NCBI GenBank assembly: GCA_025925475.1 | Contig: JAICLP010000005.1 | Location: 1-32,684 of the forward strand | Length of the DNA: 32,684 bases | Direction of reading: 5' to 3' | From: Burkholderiales bacterium | Lineage (GTDB): Bacteria > Pseudomonadota > Gammaproteobacteria > Burkholderiales > Casimicrobiaceae | In this document: positions 8,612 through 16,561 of the stretch, one piece after another | Position numbering within the stretch: position 1 is the first letter of the stretch | Layout: every line of letters begins with the position of its first letter | Made by a program: the position numbers and the translations under genes | The notes under the pieces: generated by a model | Told to the model about the DNA's origin: nothing | Seen by the model: only the letters and a program-made list of their open reading frames with translations | Database searches by the model: none

Positions 8612-8639
8612 ACACTAACAGAATTGTCAGTAGTGTCAA
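8612..8639 (-). promoter_or_regulatory. Predicted dctQM promoter with TetR-type operator
   Basis: Read on the minus strand there is a perfect -35 box TTGACA (8639-8634), a 16-base spacer and a weak -10 box TAGTGT (8617-8612). Inside the spacer and touching the -10 box is an interrupted palindrome, ACTaACAgaatTGTcAGT (8614-8631), with six matching pairs. It lies between the TRAP genes and the divergent TetR gene, which is where a TetR dimer would block RNA polymerase. Binding is inferred, not shown. Confidence 0.5.
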
Positions 8640-8735
8640 GGCAGTCCGAAAGCCGATTCAGATGGCGTATGCTGATTGATTACCGTGAAGTCGATTGCTG
8701 TGCTTCGGCAACCATTTTCTTTGCAAGTTGGAAAA

Positions 8736-9443
8736 ATGAATTCACGTCAGGCAAGAGTGCGCGCCCGGCGCAATGCGCGCGACCCCGCGCAAACCAAGGC
8801 GAGCATCATCTCCTCGGCGACGGAGGAGTTTTCGGCGCGGGGCGTCAAAGGCGCGCGACTGGACGCGATTGCCAGTCGAACGCGAACGACGCGCGCCATG
8901 ATTTACTACTATTTCGGTAGCAAGGAAGGGCTCTACCTTGCAGTGCTCGAGACGGCATACCGCGGTGTGCGCGAAGCGGAGACAAGGCTCGATCTCGCGC
9001 ACCTGGCGCCCGTCGAGGCGATGCGCCGGCTAGTGGAGTTCACGTTCGATTATTACTACGAACATCCGAGCTTCGTTGCTCTTATCGTTGCCGAGAATCA
9101 GTCCGGCGGCAAGTTCATCCGCAAGCTCGATCACATCGATCGGATGAACGTGTCGATCATCGACACCATTGCCGCCATTCTCCAGGTAGGCGCGCTCGAC
9201 GGCGTGTTCCGACCGGGAATCGATCCCGTCGAGGTGCACATGATGATCGCGGCACTCGGGCTGTTCCAGATCGCCAACCGGCACACGTTCGGGTATCTGT
9301 TCGATCGCGACATGGCGAGCAGACGCTACATCGAGCGAACGAAAGCGCTCGCGAGCGACATCCTTTTGCGTTACCTGAGAGGTGACGTCGAACGCGATGC
9401 ATCGCTGCAGAAGAAGCGGCGCGTGGCGCTGCGCGAGTCGTAG
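8736..9443 (+). CDS. TetR/AcrR family transcriptional regulator
   Basis: A 235-residue regulator with the TetR helix-turn-helix at residues about 18-65: TKASIISSATEEFSARGVKG, then LDAIASRTRTTRAMIYYYFG, then KEGLYLAVLE. The rest is a helical ligand domain of the kind found in RutR/PsrA-like members (AENQSGGKFIRKLDHIDRMN). It is divergent from the DctQM-DctP-dehydrogenase operon and the palindrome at 8614-8631 lies between them, so it most likely represses that operon and perhaps itself, and is released by the transported compound or a product. The ATG at 8736 (MNSRQARVRARR) was chosen over in-frame GTG 8685 and TTG 8676 starts since it gives the usual short basic lead; its ribosome-binding site is poor. 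Confidence 0.88.
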   Translation: MNSRQARVRARRNARDPAQTKASIISSATEEFSARGVKGARLDAIASRTRTTRAMIYYYFGSKEGLYLAVLETAYRGVREAETRLDLAHLAPVEAMRRLVEFTFDYYYEHPSFVALIVAENQSGGKFIRKLDHIDRMNVSIIDTIAAILQVGALDGVFRPGIDPVEVHMMIAALGLFQIANRHTFGYLFDRDMASRRYIERTKALASDILLRYLRGDVERDASLQKKRRVALRES

Positions 9444-9476
9444 GAGTCTCACGCCGGGCCCCATCGATCCCCGGGT

Positions 9477-10967
9477 TCAGGTAGCCGCGCGGCCTGCCAG
9501 GAAATGCGCAAGAAGCGCCACCGGCCTGCCTGTCGCGCCTTTGTCCTCGCCGCTCTTCGACGCCGTGCCCGCGATGTCGAGGTGCACCCACGGATAGCGC
9601 CTGGCGAACCGCGAGAGGAAACACGCCGCGGTGATCGCGGAGTCCCCGCCCGGGCCGACGTTCGCGAAATCGGCGATGTTCGACTTGAACGTGTCCTGAT
9701 ACTCGTGCCATAACGGCATGTGCCAGGCGCGGTCCCATGCGCTGTCGCCGGCCTCGAGCACCTCGCGCGCGAGCGCGTCGCTGTTGGAGAATACGCCGGT
9801 GGCGATCTCGCCGAGCGCGCGCACGATCGCGCCCGTCAGCGTCGCGACATCCACGAGTACCGCGGGCTCGTACTTCTCGGCGTAGGTGAGCGCATCGCAA
9901 AGGGCGAGGCGGCCCTCGGAGTCGGTATCGAGGATCTCCACGGTCTGGCCGGACATCGTCGTCACGACGTCGCCCGGCTTCATCGCGTTGCCATCGGGCA
10001 TGTTCTCCGCGGCCGGGATGACGCCGATCACGTCGAGCGGCAGCTTCATCAACGCGGCCGCGCGCAGAGCGCCGAACACGCTCGCCGCACCGCACTTGTC
10101 GAACTTCATCTCCTCCATTTCCGAAGCGGACTTGATGTCGACCCCGCCCGTGTCGAACGTGATTCCCTTGCCAACGAGGACGACCGGACGCGCCGCGCCG
10201 GCGCCGCCGCGGTACTCCATGGCGATCAGCTTCGGCGGCTGGCGGCTGCCCCCCGCGACCGCGAGGAAGGCGTTCATGCCGAGCTTCTCGATGTCTCGTT
10301 GGTCGAGGATCGTCACCTCGAAACCGTGCTCGCTGCCCAGCGCTCGCGCCTGCTCCGCCAGATAAGTCGGGGTGCAAATGTTCGCGGGCAGGTTGCCGAG
10401 ATCCTTCGCGAGCGTCATTCCCGCGGCAATCGCCACCGCCCGATCGACGGCAGACCGGGCCACGGATGCCTGCGAGCGGTCCGCGACATGGAAGACGACT
10501 TTCTCGAGCGCGTGCTTCCTTTTCCGGGGCTCACTCTTCAGCTCGTCGAAGCGATACATGCCGTCCGCGACGGCAAGCACCGCCTGCTCGATCTTCCACG
10601 CGCCGTCGCGGTCGTTCACCGAAAGCTCGTTGACGCAGAGCGTTGCGTCGCCGGCGCCCGTCGTGCACAGCGTCCTCGTCGCCGCGCAAAGCGCCGTGTG
10701 ATAGCTGCTCTCGACAAATTCCCGCTCGGGACCCAAGCCAACGAGAAGCACGCGCTCGCAAGGCGCGTTCGGAATCCTGGTGAGAAGTAGTGTCGTGCCG
10801 ATGTCGCCCTCGAGGTCGCCGCGGCTCAGCGCCTCGCTGAGGGCCTGGCCCGATGCGGCATCGAGCTCCATCGCCGACGGCAAAAGCTTGCGACCCTCGT
10901 ACACGCCGACCACGATGCAGCCGGTGCGCTGCTCCGCGAGGCGTCCTCCGTTTACAAGAAATTCCAT
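9477..10967 (-). CDS. pepA: Leucyl aminopeptidase (M17 family)
   Basis: A 496-residue M17 metallo-aminopeptidase that removes N-terminal residues from peptides in the cytoplasm, normally as a hexamer with two metal ions. The N-terminal macro-like domain is followed by the catalytic domain from about residue 200. Visible motifs are NLPANICTPTYLA, GKGITFDTGGVDIKSA (metal-binding Lys and Asp), MEEMKFDKCGAASV (metal-binding Asp) and ILDTDSEGRLALCDAL, which holds metal-binding Asp and Glu and catalytic Arg; the more common form is NTDAEGRL. The start at ATG 10967 (MEFLVNGG) matches the family's typical MEF start; the frame remains open upstream but with no homology. It follows the RimK-like ligase by 64 bases on the same strand and is probably cotranscribed with it. 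Confidence 0.93.
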   Translation of the reverse strand: MEFLVNGGRLAEQRTGCIVVGVYEGRKLLPSAMELDAASGQALSEALSRGDLEGDIGTTLLLTRIPNAPCERVLLVGLGPEREFVESSYHTALCAATRTLCTTGAGDATLCVNELSVNDRDGAWKIEQAVLAVADGMYRFDELKSEPRKRKHALEKVVFHVADRSQASVARSAVDRAVAIAAGMTLAKDLGNLPANICTPTYLAEQARALGSEHGFEVTILDQRDIEKLGMNAFLAVAGGSRQPPKLIAMEYRGGAGAARPVVLVGKGITFDTGGVDIKSASEMEEMKFDKCGAASVFGALRAAALMKLPLDVIGVIPAAENMPDGNAMKPGDVVTTMSGQTVEILDTDSEGRLALCDALTYAEKYEPAVLVDVATLTGAIVRALGEIATGVFSNSDALAREVLEAGDSAWDRAWHMPLWHEYQDTFKSNIADFANVGPGGDSAITAACFLSRFARRYPWVHLDIAGTASKSGEDKGATGRPVALLAHFLAGRAAT

Positions 10968-11031
10968 GAAGCGGTCATTCGAGTACCTTCGCTGCGCGCT
11001 CCGGTGTTCGCGCTCGGGACGGCCGTCGCGC

Positions 11032-12501
11032 TCACGGCGCAGGACGTTGCGTACCGCCGCCTCTGGTCTCCGCAATGCGGCGCGCGAACACGCCAAGGAC
11101 TTCGCGGTAGAGCACGTCGCCCATCACCTGATCTTCGTTACCGGCATCGATGTTCGGGTTGCAATTGACCTCGATCAAATAGATGCGGTCCTCGACCTGC
11201 TTGAGATCGGCGCCATACAGGCTGCGGCCAACCAGATTGGCGGCGCGCAAGGCCGTGTTGATCACCCGCTCGGGTGCTTCACCGATGGTCATCGCTTCCG
11301 TCTTGCCGTCGATCAGCTGCTGGCCGTCGACCACCTTGTTGACCTGCCAGTGACCAGGGGCCATGAAGTACTTGGCGACGAAGAGCGGTCGTCGATCGAA
11401 AACGCCGACGCGCCAGTCGAACTCGCTCGGCAGCCATTCCTGTGCAATGAGGAGTTCCGACTTCTCGAAGAAGCGCTCCGTTTCCTTGCGCAGACTGTCT
11501 TCGGATTCGATCTTCACCACATCGAGCCCGAAGCCGCTGTCCGGCAGCTTGAGCACGCAGGGCAGCCCCAGCGTCCGAACGATTTCGTCCACGTTGCCGC
11601 GGTGCACGATGAGCGTGCGTGGCGTATCGATGCGATGGCGGTTCAGCAATTCCTGCATGAACACCTTGTTTCCGCACTTGAGGATCGACTCGGAATCGTC
11701 CACGACCGGCATGCCAAGCGATTCCGCGCTGCGCACGAACTCCTCGATGATGCCCTCGGGGCCCGCGCGGTTGAAGAGCGCGTCGAACTCGGGCAGGCGC
11801 TCCAGTGCTTCGGGGCCGATGAGCTCGGCTTGCAATCCAACGAGCGGCGCCGCCTTCAGGAACCGCTGCAGCGCTTCCTCGTTGGAGGGTTTGTGCGGTT
11901 CGTTCCGATCCCACAGAATGGCAAGTCGCGGGCCGCCGCGTTTGGCAATCTGCCGCTTCGCGGTAGCGCCTTCCGCGATGAACGACTTGACCGCCTCGAG
12001 CAGGAACGCGCGGTTTTGCAGCGGAATGTCCGCAAGGCCTACGGCCTGCAAGTCGTCGAGGCGCCAGCGTCCCTCTGCGTGCGCAAACAGCACGCGCAGC
12101 AGCGGGACACCAACCTTCGCGAACAGTTGCTCGGCCAGGGCCGGGTGAGTGGAATGCTTTCCGAGGTAGACGTCGAGCTGGAAGCGCTCGCTTTCGTCGT
12201 GATGCAGCGTCTCCTCCACCAGCGGTTGAACTTCGGCCTCGAGCGCCCGGAGATGGGCATCGGACTTGAGGTCCGCGATCGTTTTGACATCCGGGACGGG
12301 GTGCTGGCCACGAGCCTCGGCCAGAAGCGACACGTAGTACCCACGTCCCTGGTAACGGCCGGTGCGGCACAGGTTGAGCACACGCACGCTGCCCTCGTTA
12401 CCGTTCTCGGGTTCCGCCAGGTAGCGGCGCGCCGTGACGATGGTGGCGTCCGCAATCTCGAACCACTCCTGATTCTGATCAGTGATGACGATCGTTTTCA
12501 T
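11032..12501 (-). CDS. RimK-family ATP-grasp ligase with RimK-like N-terminal domain
   Basis: A 489-residue protein with two parts. Residues about 1-180 match what I recall as the RimK-like ATP-grasp N-terminal domain (MKTIVITDQNQEWFEIADAT, LCRTGRYQGRGYYVSLLAEA). The rest is a RimK-type ATP-grasp fold: hinge and ATP-binding LPCVLKLPDSGFGLDVVKIE, the strand LIAQEWLPSEFDWRVGVF, and the metal-binding end IYLIEVNCNPNIDAGNEDQ. ATP-grasp ligases activate a carboxylate as acylphosphate and join it to an amine, as RimK does with glutamate on ribosomal protein S6. The substrate of this long-N-terminus group is not known to me. It precedes the leucyl aminopeptidase, so a peptide-bond maker and a peptide-bond breaker may share an operon. 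ATG 12501 fits the domain start; a six-codon longer ATG at 12519 is possible. Confidence 0.88.
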   Translation of the reverse strand: MKTIVITDQNQEWFEIADATIVTARRYLAEPENGNEGSVRVLNLCRTGRYQGRGYYVSLLAEARGQHPVPDVKTIADLKSDAHLRALEAEVQPLVEETLHHDESERFQLDVYLGKHSTHPALAEQLFAKVGVPLLRVLFAHAEGRWRLDDLQAVGLADIPLQNRAFLLEAVKSFIAEGATAKRQIAKRGGPRLAILWDRNEPHKPSNEEALQRFLKAAPLVGLQAELIGPEALERLPEFDALFNRAGPEGIIEEFVRSAESLGMPVVDDSESILKCGNKVFMQELLNRHRIDTPRTLIVHRGNVDEIVRTLGLPCVLKLPDSGFGLDVVKIESEDSLRKETERFFEKSELLIAQEWLPSEFDWRVGVFDRRPLFVAKYFMAPGHWQVNKVVDGQQLIDGKTEAMTIGEAPERVINTALRAANLVGRSLYGADLKQVEDRIYLIEVNCNPNIDAGNEDQVMGDVLYREVLGVFARRIAETRGGGTQRPAP

Positions 12502-13028
12502 CCAGCGACGTCCCGGCATGCATTCGCCGATTCATACTTCGATCACCAGTCATCGCGCACACGCGGTAGGAGCGAACGGGCGCGTCGCAAGGTTCAAGTA
12601 GGAGAGATAGCAAATCGTGTGATCGTTACAGTCCCACTTTCGGACGCGATCGCGCTGCATTGACGGCTGCGCCGCGTGGCATCCTCGCCGGCTGAAGGGA
12701 CTTTGGCGGGTACGCGCCGAGGTCACAATAGGAACTGAACGCATGTTTGCGTCCGCGTCGGGCCTACGGCTGCGGACGCCGTCGCGACTGATCGGCATCG
12801 AATAACGCGAAGGCGGCCGTGCGCGCCTCACCCTGCTCGATGCGCATACCGCGACAATGCAGAACAAACCTCCGCGGGACAGCTCGCCCCGACCTCACCA
12901 GGACTGCGCCGCGACGCCGGTGCCGGCGAGTTCGGCCAGTTACTGCCTCTGTCGCGGCCCTCCTCTCCAAACACAGTTCATTTCTACGCCGGGTGGTGTA
13001 AGCCGTCCGGCTGCGCGTTTCCCAACGC
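12502..13028. other. Non-coding stretch between convergent-free minus-strand genes
   Basis: These 527 bases hold the upstream region of the RimK-like gene and the downstream region of the 87-residue gene. Short open frames exist on both strands but are rich in Arg and lack recognisable domains or good ribosome-binding sites. I see no tRNA, strong terminator or insertion-sequence relic here. Confidence 0.5.
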
Positions 13029-13292
13029 CTATGCTTCGACGAGGATTACCAACGACTCCGGCAACACGCCGTCATACGCCATCGCCTCGGCAGCGGCCTT
13101 GCTTTTCATCGCGGACATCAATGCGTTCATGTCGGGGACGTCCATGAGCACTGCCACGTGCGTCGGGTTCTGCGGGTCAACGAAGGTCCGGATGTTGGTA
13201 ATGCCGAGAGGCCCGAAGAATTCCTTGCGCTTCGGCGAGGCAAGCCAGTGAGCTTTGTCCTTGACATCATGATGCGCAACAATGGTAGGCAT
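13029..13292 (-). CDS. Conserved small protein, NIPSNAP/DUF3764-like (87 aa)
   Basis: An 87-residue soluble protein reading MPTIVAHHDVKDKAHWLASP at the start and ending with YDGVLPESLVILVEA. The centre (TFVDPQNPTHVAVLMDVPD, then MNALMSAMKSKAAAEAM) has the strand-helix pattern of dimeric alpha/beta-barrel proteins, to which many small proteins of this length belong. I recall close relatives in betaproteobacteria annotated as hypothetical; no enzymatic role is known to me. The start at ATG 13292 was taken because the frame upstream shows no homology. It lies downstream of the papain-like gene by 135 bases on the same strand but is unlikely to be functionally tied to a secreted protein. Confidence 0.7.
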   Translation of the reverse strand: MPTIVAHHDVKDKAHWLASPKRKEFFGPLGITNIRTFVDPQNPTHVAVLMDVPDMNALMSAMKSKAAAEAMAYDGVLPESLVILVEA

Positions 13293-13427
13293 TGTGTTTT
13301 CCCAAGGTAGCAGGTCTGTAAGCGCCGCATGCAAACGGCGTCCTCCGGCAAGACGACAGCCAGCATACGCCAAGATGCCGCCAAAGCCGCGTGAACGACT
13401 GCTCCTGCCGCCAGCCGGCACTCGCAA

Positions 13428-14342
13428 TCAGTGCTCGGCATTTCCGCGTAGCGCCGCAAAACCGAACGCGGCCACGCCAAGCACAAGCATCGCCATAGCG
13501 ACCGCGGTCAAAGTCGGTGTCGCTATGGCGCCGGGTTGGACCGGCGAGGGAAGAGGATCGTTGCTGACCGCGACTGCGTAGTCGGCGATGCCGCACAGAT
13601 TCGTGCCGCGGGCCATGTAGATATACCCCTGCACACCCCACGACGTCCCCCGTGAGTTCTTGACGATCCAATAGCCGCCACCGCCAGTGGTATAGCCCAC
13701 GATCAGCACCGCCTGCGTTGGGTCGTTGGCGGTGCAAGGCCCGGTGAAGACTCCGCCTTTGTAGTCATCGAACGCCGCACTCGCGTTGACGAGTGCCAGC
13801 ACCGGACCTCGAGCGACGTAATTCTGGAGCGATATCTCGTCGCCGGGCGGCACCCGTCCCGCACCCGGTATCGTCGTCACCGGCGTGATTGCCCTGCAGA
13901 CTCCTTGACGAGCGGTATAGGGATAGGACGACGTTTTTGCCAGTCCACCCTTGGCGATGACCGTTCTCAATGCCGCGATCGGACTCCCGCCACTGCACCC
14001 CGATTGCGACCCCGTGCAATCGAGCAGTTCCTGCTCGGAGAGAGCGAACAGCTGGCCCGTCCGAATGACGTGACTGGCTTCTACCAGCCCTGTCACCGCG
14101 AAGGCCCAGCTCGCGTCGCACGACCCTTCGTTCTTGACCGGCGTCACCGCTCCTTTCGACCGCCAGTCCACGTCCCCGACGTTGCCTGTAAGTGCGGGCA
14201 GCACGGTGAGCCTGTCGTAGTCTGTTGTGAAGACCGTGGCGCGAGCAGCGCCGACTGCAGCTCCGGCAAGCAGTACGGCGGCGATGACGAGGCGAAGGAT
14301 CACGCAGCAACGCGGGCAGGTAGACCGGTCATGCCGCGGCAT
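13428..14342 (-). CDS. Secreted papain-fold (C1) protein lacking the catalytic dyad
   Basis: A 304-residue protein with a signal peptide (LRLVIAAVLLAGAAVGAARA, cleavage near residue 35), a C1 papain domain at about 55-265, and a C-terminal hydrophobic anchor. The fold is clear: DWRSKGAVTPVKNEGSCDAS, LSEQELLDC, SGCSGG, YWIVKNSRGTSWGVQGYIYM. The usual QGSCGSCWAF reads EGSCDASWAF, so the oxyanion Gln is Glu72 and the nucleophile Cys is Ser78. The active His (DHAV in active members) is Gln210 in TQAV. The third residue, Asn229, remains, as do the structural cysteines of the GSC and GCSGG motifs. A cysteine-protease reaction is therefore not expected; binding, scaffolding or inhibition is more likely. 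The tail (ATPTLTAVAMAMLVLGVAAF, then a short basic end) resembles IPTL-CTERM type sorting tails. There is no propeptide of the usual length. The start may instead be GTG 14303. Confidence 0.8.
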   Translation of the reverse strand: MPRHDRSTCPRCCVILRLVIAAVLLAGAAVGAARATVFTTDYDRLTVLPALTGNVGDVDWRSKGAVTPVKNEGSCDASWAFAVTGLVEASHVIRTGQLFALSEQELLDCTGSQSGCSGGSPIAALRTVIAKGGLAKTSSYPYTARQGVCRAITPVTTIPGAGRVPPGDEISLQNYVARGPVLALVNASAAFDDYKGGVFTGPCTANDPTQAVLIVGYTTGGGGYWIVKNSRGTSWGVQGYIYMARGTNLCGIADYAVAVSNDPLPSPVQPGAIATPTLTAVAMAMLVLGVAAFGFAALRGNAEH

Positions 14343-14437
14343 ATTATCGCGAAACGTCCAGCAACCGGCGTTGCTCGCTTCCTGTTGGGAAGACCGTCGG
14401 GCGGCCCCGTTCCAACAGACAACATACTTTTCAATCA

Positions 14438-15124
14438 ATGACGGCCAAATCCCCCCAACGCCTACGGCCGAAGCTGATTTCGTTCGACGTGTTCGGCACG
14501 CTGATCAGCGTTCGCGAAAGCTCCTATGGTGCCTTCGAGCGCATTCTGTGCGACGCCGGCGGAGAACGCGTCGACGTGAAGGCGTTCTGGGAGTATTGGG
14601 AGCAGCGGAACATCGCTCATTATTGGGAGCCGTATCGGACTTATCGCGAGATTTGCGAGCTCTCGCTGGAGGAATCCTTCGCACACTTCGGCGTCGCTGG
14701 CGATTGCCGCCTCATCGACCGCTATTTCGACAGCTTTCCGCGCTTCTTTCTCTACGACGACGTCGTGCGCACGCTGGATCGACTGTCGCGCCGCTACCGG
14801 CTGGCCGTCGTGTCCAATATCGATGATGATCTTCTGGCGCTGACGCCGCTCACGCGTGAATTCGATCTCGTGTGCACGGCGCAACGCGCGCGCGGCTACA
14901 AGCCCGACGGCACACTGTTCCGACACCTGATCGATCGTGCGGGCTGCTCCAGGGACGACATCCTGCATGCAGGACAGTCGCAATTCACCGATCTGGTCGG
15001 TGGCAAGCCACTTGGGTTGACCATCGCCTGGATCAACCGGCGCCAGATCGCGCTGGACGGCGCAGTTCCGCGCCCGGACTACGTTTTTCCCGACATTCAA
15101 TCTTTCAGCGAATTCGTACAGTGA
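14438..15124 (+). CDS. HAD-superfamily hydrolase, haloacid dehalogenase-like
   Basis: A 228-residue HAD enzyme. Motif I is LISFDVFGTLI with nucleophile Asp17; the position of the second Asp found in phosphatases is Phe, as in the haloacid-dehalogenase branch with DxF/Y-GTL. Motif II is the Ser in VVSNIDDD, motif III the Lys in RGYKPDGTLF, and motif IV lies in HAGQSQFTDLVGGKPLG, again like dehalogenase-type members where Gln replaces the acidic residue. The cap domain is the helical insertion after motif I. It probably hydrolyses a small phosphorylated or halogenated organic acid; which one cannot be told. It starts at ATG 14438 without a clear ribosome-binding site, divergent from the papain-fold gene and convergent with the esterase gene. 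Confidence 0.8.
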   Translation: MTAKSPQRLRPKLISFDVFGTLISVRESSYGAFERILCDAGGERVDVKAFWEYWEQRNIAHYWEPYRTYREICELSLEESFAHFGVAGDCRLIDRYFDSFPRFFLYDDVVRTLDRLSRRYRLAVVSNIDDDLLALTPLTREFDLVCTAQRARGYKPDGTLFRHLIDRAGCSRDDILHAGQSQFTDLVGGKPLGLTIAWINRRQIALDGAVPRPDYVFPDIQSFSEFVQ

Positions 15125-15288
15125 CCCGACAGCGGGTTCCCCAGATCAGCTGGAATGCAGACGTGCAGCGCCGAGATTGAAACGCAAGCGCGTCTTGATG
15201 AGCATTGAACCGCATCGAGTAACGACGGACTCGCTCGTGCAGCCCGTCGCACTCTCGCGATTGGGAACGCTTGCACCTGACTCGCCGG

Positions 15289-16530
15289 TTATGCGCTTCC
15301 TGCGCGATGCTGCGAATAGAAGAATCGGACCATTTCCGCTGATGCGTCGGGTCCGGTTGGGTCGGTGAACGAGCCGCCGGGGCTTCCTCCGGACCATGCG
15401 TGGCCCGCGCCATGCAGTATCCAGTGCTCGATGACCGGCCGACGCGTGCCGTCGGAGAGCATGGCACGCGTATAGGCGCGACCATTCGGGCTCGTACCTC
15501 GATAAACGGTGGACGTCAGGGCTGAGTCATCCGAATTGGCAGCGCGTGCCTGTTCGACGATGGCATCCGCATTCGACGCGTTTACGGTCACATCGTGATC
15601 GCCGTGGAAGATGATCGTTGGAATGGCAGGTCCGGGTTCGGAACGTGGGGCGAAGTCTGCACGACGCGACAAGGACGTTTGACCTGGCGCGCCACCTTTC
15701 ATCGCTGCGAAGGCCGAAGGCACGTCGTGGGCGCACGCGTAAGGCAGACCCGAATGCACGCCAAGGGCGGCATAAAGCTCCGGATACGTCGCTGCAAGCA
15801 CGACCGCCATGGCTGCGCCTGCGGACAAACCTGCAACGAAGATCCGCCGTTGATCGATGCGATAGGCGCCCGCGACTTCACGCGTGATGCCTGCTATGAG
15901 CGCAGGCTCGCCGCGATCGCGGGACTGATCCTCCGTGCGGAACCAATTCCAGCACTTCGATCCGTTCGCATGAGCTTCCTGCGCAGGATAGGCCACGACG
16001 AAGCCGTGTTGGTCGGCAAGCGCGTTCATGCGCGTGCCGGCCGCGAAATCTTCCGGATCCTGAGTGCAGCCGTGGAGCATTACGATCAGCGGCACGGGCT
16101 CCTCGGACGTGCGGCCATAGCTCGCCGGCACGTAGAGCTTATAGGTGCGCGCACCCACCTCGGAGCTGAACGAGCGCGTGACGAATTCGCCAGGACGTGC
16201 CGGTTCGTCGGGGGCCGGGAGACCGCTCGGTGTGTCATCGGGCGTGCGCGATTCCGGCGCGGTGATGTCGACAGCAGCGCCGTCGAGGGTGACAGGACGC
16301 GCAAAGTCCGCGGGCGCTTGCACGCCCACGCCGGCATTTGCGAGCGCCCGCTCGATTGTCTGCGTCACAAAACTTGCCACGCCGGAGCGCGTGTTGAGAC
16401 CCGAGGATGCAAGTGCCGCCGCGATCGTGTGCGTAATTCCTCGCACGTCGACGGGAAGCGTCGCCGGCAATGCGGCGATGGGACGGGCTTGCTCGAGGTA
16501 GCCATGGAACAGATCGTGGAATTTCTTCAA
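15289..16530 (-). CDS. PHB depolymerase family esterase
   Basis: A 413-residue alpha/beta hydrolase of the Esterase_phd type. The catalytic domain starts near residue 130 with RTYKLYVPASYG, then VPLIVMLHGCTQDPEDFAAG (oxyanion region). The nucleophile Ser is in GLSAGAAMA, the Asp in IIFHGDHDVTVN, and the His in LHGAGHAWSGGSP. The first 120 residues are a low-complexity, proline-rich lead without a signal peptide, so the enzyme is likely cytoplasmic. Members hydrolyse short polyhydroxyalkanoate chains or related esters such as feruloyl esters. The start is TTG at 16530 (MKKFHDLFHGYL) with GAAAGAAAC upstream; no ATG or GTG serves better. It lies 31 bases after the CopG-like regulator on the same strand, and the pair recurs, as I recall, in other Burkholderiales. 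Confidence 0.88.
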   Translation of the reverse strand: MKKFHDLFHGYLEQARPIAALPATLPVDVRGITHTIAAALASSGLNTRSGVASFVTQTIERALANAGVGVQAPADFARPVTLDGAAVDITAPESRTPDDTPSGLPAPDEPARPGEFVTRSFSSEVGARTYKLYVPASYGRTSEEPVPLIVMLHGCTQDPEDFAAGTRMNALADQHGFVVAYPAQEAHANGSKCWNWFRTEDQSRDRGEPALIAGITREVAGAYRIDQRRIFVAGLSAGAAMAVVLAATYPELYAALGVHSGLPYACAHDVPSAFAAMKGGAPGQTSLSRRADFAPRSEPGPAIPTIIFHGDHDVTVNASNADAIVEQARAANSDDSALTSTVYRGTSPNGRAYTRAMLSDGTRRPVIEHWILHGAGHAWSGGSPGGSFTDPTGPDASAEMVRFFYSQHRAGSA

Positions 16531-16561
16531 GATTGTTTCTTTCGGTTGGCAACGTGGGACT

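Noticed and set aside
9157-10377. A 406-codon minus-strand frame overlapping the aminopeptidase gene
   Set aside because: It shares the strand and most of the sequence of pepA in another phase, with Arg-rich low-complexity sequence and no motif.
10780-12663. A very long plus-strand open frame (over 600 codons) covering the RimK-like gene
   Set aside because: It lies antisense to the RimK-like ligase, has no domain, and its Arg/Leu/Asp-rich composition is that of a shadow frame in GC-rich DNA.
15125-15288. A terminator between the convergent HAD and esterase genes
   Set aside because: Only a five-base stem (ACCCG/CGGGT) is visible, without a T-run.
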